From IMG/VR virus record IMGVR_UViG_3300013093_000081, positions 1-46,804 of that record: DNA of 46,804 bases. One strand, given 5' to 3'. This DNA comes from a virus. The notes beneath the pieces were generated by a model, which was not told the DNA's origin, made no database searches, and worked only from the letters and a program-made list of their open reading frames with translations. Each line of letters begins with the position of its first letter. Position 1 is the stretch's first letter. The position numbers and the translations under genes are program-made. Below are positions 43,600 to 46,804 of this stretch, one piece after another.

Positions 43600-45377
43600 C
43601 ATTTCGAATTAATAACCTAACCGTAAAAAACTTCATGAGTGTAGGAGGGCAAACTCAGGCTGTAAATTTTGAAGATCAAAGTTTAACACTAGTGTTAGGT
43701 TCTAACCTAGACCTTGGCGGTGACGATACAGGATCCCGCAACGGCACTGGCAAGACTACGATTATTAATGCGTTGAGTTACGCACTGTATGGACAAGCAC
43801 TGACTAATATCAAGAAAGAAAACTTAATTAATAAAATCAACAGCAAGAATATGCTTGTTACCGTTGAATTTGTAAAAGCAAATAATACTTACCGTATTGA
43901 GAGAGGAAGAAAACCCAATGTACTCAAGCTGTTTGTTAACAATACTCAAATAAAAACAGAAGAAATTGACGACGATGCTCAAGGAGATAGCAGGGATACA
44001 CAGAAATCTATTGAGAAAATGTTGGAAATGTCACATACTATGTTTAAACATCTTGTGGCCTTGAATACTTATACAGAACCATTTCTTGCTATGAAGGCCG
44101 CAGATCAACGAGAAATTATTGAACAACTGTTAGGTATTACATTACTCAGCGAAAAAGCAGAAGTATTAAAGATTTCTGTTAAAGAAACCAAAGACGCTAT
44201 TGTAGAAGAAACTGCTAGAATCGAAGCAATCAAGATTGCCAATGAAAATATTCAAAAGAGTATTAACTCGCTTGAATTAAAAAGTCAGGCATGGGAAAAT
44301 AAAAAAGAACAGGATCTTACGGCACTAGTCAATAGTATACAAACACTAATCACTGTAGATATTGACGAAGAATTATCTGCCCATATCCGATTAAAATCTT
44401 GGGAAGATAATAATTCTAAAATTATAAGTCTACAAAAACAAAAATCTACATTGGAATCTGCTGTAATTCAGGGAGAAAAAACACTTAATAAGTATGTAAC
44501 CGAATTACAAAAGTTATCAAACAAGCAGTGCCCGGCATGCGAACAAGATCTTCATGATCATAAACACAAAGAAATGACCGATAGTGCTATTGCACATGTT
44601 GAAGAAGCAACTACTTATCTAACAAAAATTAAAAATGATTGTGATAAAATCGTAGCAGAACTTGCTTCAATAGGAGAACAAGATCGGCGTCCTATTACAT
44701 TTTATGATACAGAAGCAGAAGCGCTGGGGCACAAGAACAATCTAACTAGTTTAGAAAATAGATTAACCGATAAAGCTGACGAGTTCAACCCATATGCTGA
44801 ACAAGTTGAAGAACTCAACCGTAGTGCCTTACAGGAAATCAATTGGGATATTGTTAACGAACTCAATAATCTCAAAGATCATCAAGAATTCTTGTTAAAA
44901 TTGTTAACAAGTAAAGATAGCTTTATACGTAAAAAGATTATTGATCAGAATTTAAACTACCTCAATAAACGATTAGGGTATTATATTGACAAGCTCGGGT
45001 TGCCACACCGAGTTATATTCCAAAATGATCTAACCGTTGAAATTACACAATTGGGGCAAGATTTAGATTTTGATAATTTGAGTAGAGGCGAACGCAATAG
45101 ATTAATTTTATCTATGAGTTTTGCGTTCCGAGATGTTTGGGAGGGATTATATCAAAGTGTTAATTTATTGTTTATTGACGAACTCATCGATTCTGGAATG
45201 GACAGCGCCGGGGTTGAAAGTTCTTTGGCCGTATTAAAGAAAATGGTTCGTGAACGTCACAAAAATATATATCTTATATCACACAAAGATGAATTAATAG
45301 GTCGTGTAAACAATGTACTCCGTGTTATTAAAGAATCTGGATTCACTTCTTACTCTAATGTTATCGAGTCTGTGTAA
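43596..45377 (+). CDS. 46: Recombination ATPase subunit gp46 (SbcC/Rad50-like)
   Basis: A 593-residue Rad50-type ABC ATPase. Walker A is NGTGKTT (49-55), a coiled coil follows with the zinc hook CPAC (312-315), then the signature LSRGERNR (495-502), Walker B LLFIDEL (524-530), D-loop DSGMD and the switch histidine in ISHKDE (561-566). It forms the gp46/gp47 complex with the overlapping upstream gene. Length is close to T4 gp46 (560). All key residues are present. Confidence 0.95.
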   Translation: MTFRINNLTVKNFMSVGGQTQAVNFEDQSLTLVLGSNLDLGGDDTGSRNGTGKTTIINALSYALYGQALTNIKKENLINKINSKNMLVTVEFVKANNTYRIERGRKPNVLKLFVNNTQIKTEEIDDDAQGDSRDTQKSIEKMLEMSHTMFKHLVALNTYTEPFLAMKAADQREIIEQLLGITLLSEKAEVLKISVKETKDAIVEETARIEAIKIANENIQKSINSLELKSQAWENKKEQDLTALVNSIQTLITVDIDEELSAHIRLKSWEDNNSKIISLQKQKSTLESAVIQGEKTLNKYVTELQKLSNKQCPACEQDLHDHKHKEMTDSAIAHVEEATTYLTKIKNDCDKIVAELASIGEQDRRPITFYDTEAEALGHKNNLTSLENRLTDKADEFNPYAEQVEELNRSALQEINWDIVNELNNLKDHQEFLLKLLTSKDSFIRKKIIDQNLNYLNKRLGYYIDKLGLPHRVIFQNDLTVEITQLGQDLDFDNLSRGERNRLILSMSFAFRDVWEGLYQSVNLLFIDELIDSGMDSAGVESSLAVLKKMVRERHKNIYLISHKDELIGRVNNVLRVIKESGFTSYSNVIESV

Positions 45378-45407
45378 AACAACAAATAACTCCTTAAAAA
45401 AACAGCT

Positions 45408-45731
45408 ATGTCAACTAATCCATATCTAATCGAATATCAAAAACTCTACTCAAAATATGTAGAGCAACTTATGATTGTGCATAACTACCATGATAACTTT
45501 GTAAAATATATAGGATTGGAAAGTAGTAGAAAAATTCGAATCGCTCTTATGGAAATGATCAAACTTGAAAAAGAAATGAGATTTGCTTGCCGCGAAGCCT
45601 ATAAAGAAAACAACAGATTACTAAAAGAATCAAGAAAAAAGCCGCGAGCCGGGTGTACATTACCAGGAAAACGTGGATCTGGACGACGAAAAAAAATAAA
45701 AACAGGAAATGACAATGCTACAAATCAATAG
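45408..45731 (+). CDS. Small basic protein of unknown function
   Basis: A 107-residue protein 30 bases after gp46. The first 75 residues look helical (YLIEYQKLYSKYVEQLM, RKIRIALMEMIKLEKEM), and the last 35 are very basic with a KKPRAGCTLPGKRGSGRRKK stretch, suggesting nucleic-acid binding. No strong ribosome site precedes the ATG. The C-terminus overlaps the methyltransferase gene by 17 bases from its preferred start. No family recognised. Confidence 0.6.
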   Translation: MSTNPYLIEYQKLYSKYVEQLMIVHNYHDNFVKYIGLESSRKIRIALMEMIKLEKEMRFACREAYKENNRLLKESRKKPRAGCTLPGKRGSGRRKKIKTGNDNATNQ

Positions 45732-46449
45732 ATATAAATCTGTGAGTTGCAAGATATGCGATGGGCATACTTCTATACTGGGTCCAGTTGATTTTAACAA
45801 GAACTGTGAAGGGGACAAGGTCAAAGACAAAATGCCTTGTATAGGACATGCTGTGTATTATCATCAATGTAATAGCTGTAAATTTATTTTTACTGTAGAT
45901 TTTGACGAATGGACCATTGATGATTATTTAGAAAATATCTATAATGAAGATTATGATATAGTGGATCCAGAATATATGACCAAAAGACCCAATAATTTAG
46001 TCAACTGGATTTTACCTTATCTGAACGACGATAAAAGTATAACATTGCTAGACTACGGAGCAGGGAACTCGGTATTTGGAACAGAAATATCTAAATTGGG
46101 GTGGAAGTGTGAATCATGGGATCCAATGTGGAAAAAGGATCCTATTTTTGACAAAGATACCAAATTTGATGTTGTTACCTCATTTGAGGTACTTGAACAT
46201 ACACCAACCCCGTATAAAACTGCCAAGGAAATGATTGATTTTATTAATCCCGAATCCGGTCAACTAATCATACAGACATTGGCCAACGATATTATCAAAG
46301 ATGAAGGTATAAATTTTTGGTATATTGCGCCACGCAATGGACATGTATGTATGCATAGTTTACAAAGTCTGAATATTATGTTTGATCAATTGGGCATGGA
46401 GGTTCAACATGAATGGTATAGCGTACATTTTGTTTCTTGGAAAGATTAA
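45715..46449 (+). CDS. Class I SAM-dependent methyltransferase with N-terminal zinc-binding cysteines
   Basis: About 244 residues from the ATG at 45715, chosen because AGGA lies 7 bases upstream; the ATG at 45709 is only 1 base from it. Four cysteines (C12, C15, C52, C55) form two CxxC pairs, a likely zinc knuckle. The Rossmann core has motif I LLDYGAGNSVFG (from 111), an acidic SWDP after strand 2, and FDVVTSFEVLEH (151-162), as in Methyltransf_23-type enzymes. The same zinc-plus-methyltransferase layout is found in sugar or small-molecule methyltransferases, so a DNA substrate should not be assumed. Its stop overlaps the next start (TAATG). Confidence 0.8.
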   Translation: MLQINRYKSVSCKICDGHTSILGPVDFNKNCEGDKVKDKMPCIGHAVYYHQCNSCKFIFTVDFDEWTIDDYLENIYNEDYDIVDPEYMTKRPNNLVNWILPYLNDDKSITLLDYGAGNSVFGTEISKLGWKCESWDPMWKKDPIFDKDTKFDVVTSFEVLEHTPTPYKTAKEMIDFINPESGQLIIQTLANDIIKDEGINFWYIAPRNGHVCMHSLQSLNIMFDQLGMEVQHEWYSVHFVSWKD

Positions 46450-46649
46450 TGTCGTGGATATACCAAGATCAAATAGTGTCGGAGTTACCTGAAGACTGCA
46501 TAGGCTTTGTTAGTAATCAGATAAATAAAAGTGCCAGTCGCGATGTTGAAGCATCCACCGGCTCTAAAGTTTACAGGAACTATCAGCAATGTATTTACAA
46601 TACTATGTCTATGCCTATCTCAGGGCAGACGGAACTCCTTACTATATAG
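46449..46649 (+). pseudogene. Apparent N-terminal remnant of a GIY-YIG-like phage protein
   Basis: A 66-residue frame starting in a TAATG overlap with the methyltransferase. MSWIYQDQIVSELPEDCIGF resembles the start of a conserved T4-like phage protein in which GFVY is followed by I-N...YIGKK. Here similarity stops after GFV, and the rest of the frame is an out-of-frame reading of the homing endonuclease gene. Either the gene was cut by insertion of that element, or an intron begins here. The family link rests on memory. Confidence 0.5.
46520..46527 (+). promoter_or_regulatory. Possible late promoter GATAAATA
   Basis: GATAAATA about 62 bases upstream of the homing endonuclease ATG. T4 homing endonucleases are often expressed late, so this could be its own promoter. 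Confidence 0.3.
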
Positions 46650-46804
46650 GTAAAGGAAAAGGCAAAAGAGCAACTTCTAAGAGAAAAGGTGAAATTACCT
46701 GTCCAAAAAATCCTGCTCAAATTATAATGGTCGAACAAAATCTCAGTAATATAGGTGCGTTAGCAATAGAACGACGATTAATTCGTTGGTACGGGCGTAA
46801 AGAC
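46589..46804 (+). CDS. GIY-YIG homing endonuclease (partial, cut by window end)
   Basis: Frame open from the ATG at 46589 to the last base, 72 codons, with AGGAA 9 bases upstream of the ATG. The N-terminal GIY-YIG domain is clear: [20 protein letters not shown] (6-25), followed by KRA and, at the visible end, [13 protein letters not shown], the pattern of Seg-type phage homing endonucleases. The DNA-binding C-terminus lies outside the window. It sits directly behind the truncated 46449 gene, which fits a homing event. Confidence 0.85.
   Translation, partial: MYLQYYVYAYLRADGTPYYIGKGKGKRATSKRKGEITCPKNPAQIIMVEQNLSNIGALAIERRLIRWYGRKD

Noticed and set aside
45709-45714. ATG at 45709 as the methyltransferase start
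   Set aside because: It is only one base from the AGGA ribosome site; the ATG at 45715 has ideal spacing.
46502-46588. Group I intron core between the truncated gene and the homing endonuclease
   Set aside because: A weak pairing of GGCTTT with AAAAGTGCC was seen, but no P, Q, R or S core elements could be recognised in the visible bases; the window ends too soon.

Overview
The window is a piece of the genome of a T4-superfamily contractile-tailed phage (myovirus). The diagnostic set is a gp55-type late sigma factor beside the gp47/gp46 recombination nuclease, an ordered baseplate run (gp48/54-like, gp53, hub-like, gp5, gp25, gp6), a T4 RNase H-type 5' nuclease, thymidylate synthase, and late promoters close to TATAAATA. 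The DNA is AT-rich. Many small unknown genes resemble conserved genes of environmental T4-like phages (cyanophages, pelagiphages) as far as I remember those families; no search was run. The host cannot be named. Several near-consensus sigma70 promoters (TTGACA, 16-18 bases, TATAAT) suggest a bacterial host with a standard housekeeping sigma factor.

Layout. (1) 1-8676, + strand: early/middle genes. They are the end of an unknown gene, a QueE-like radical SAM enzyme, small unknown genes, the 5' nuclease, a chain of overlapping unknown genes, a MoxR-type AAA ATPase and a VWA protein, each of the last two with its own strong promoter, then small unknown genes and thyA. (2) 8703-41375, - strand: one 32.7 kb late structural block read right to left. 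It starts with the tail-tube initiator, gp53, a hub-like protein, a gp5 spike with a C-terminal transglycosylase-like domain, gp25 and gp6. It continues with a 4206-residue giant protein, a collagen-like fibre, a sedolisin-type (S53) peptidase, a conserved structural protein and four tandem fibre genes sharing one N-terminal module. Genes are separated by 0-50 bases and several overlap. (3) 41488-46804, + strand: gp55, gp47, gp46, a basic small protein, a methyltransferase, an apparent N-terminal remnant of a GIY-YIG-like gene, and a GIY-YIG homing endonuclease cut by the window end.

How it fits together. Host-type promoters would drive the + strand genes early. gp55 made from 41488 would redirect host RNA polymerase to the NRTAAATA sites, seen ahead of gp48/54, gp6 and the 14.9 kb structural gene, to express the - strand virion block. 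gp46/gp47 and the 5' nuclease serve replication and recombination; ThyA and QueE serve nucleotide supply or modification.

Most unusual points: the sedolisin inside the fibre cassette, the giant protein with an apparent FG-GAP beta-propeller, the four-gene fibre array, a late promoter that starts inside a hairpin presenting a ribosome site (3358-3395), and the broken gene beside a homing endonuclease. I found no tRNA, CRISPR array, insertion sequence or attachment site. No stretch longer than 300 bases lacks a gene.
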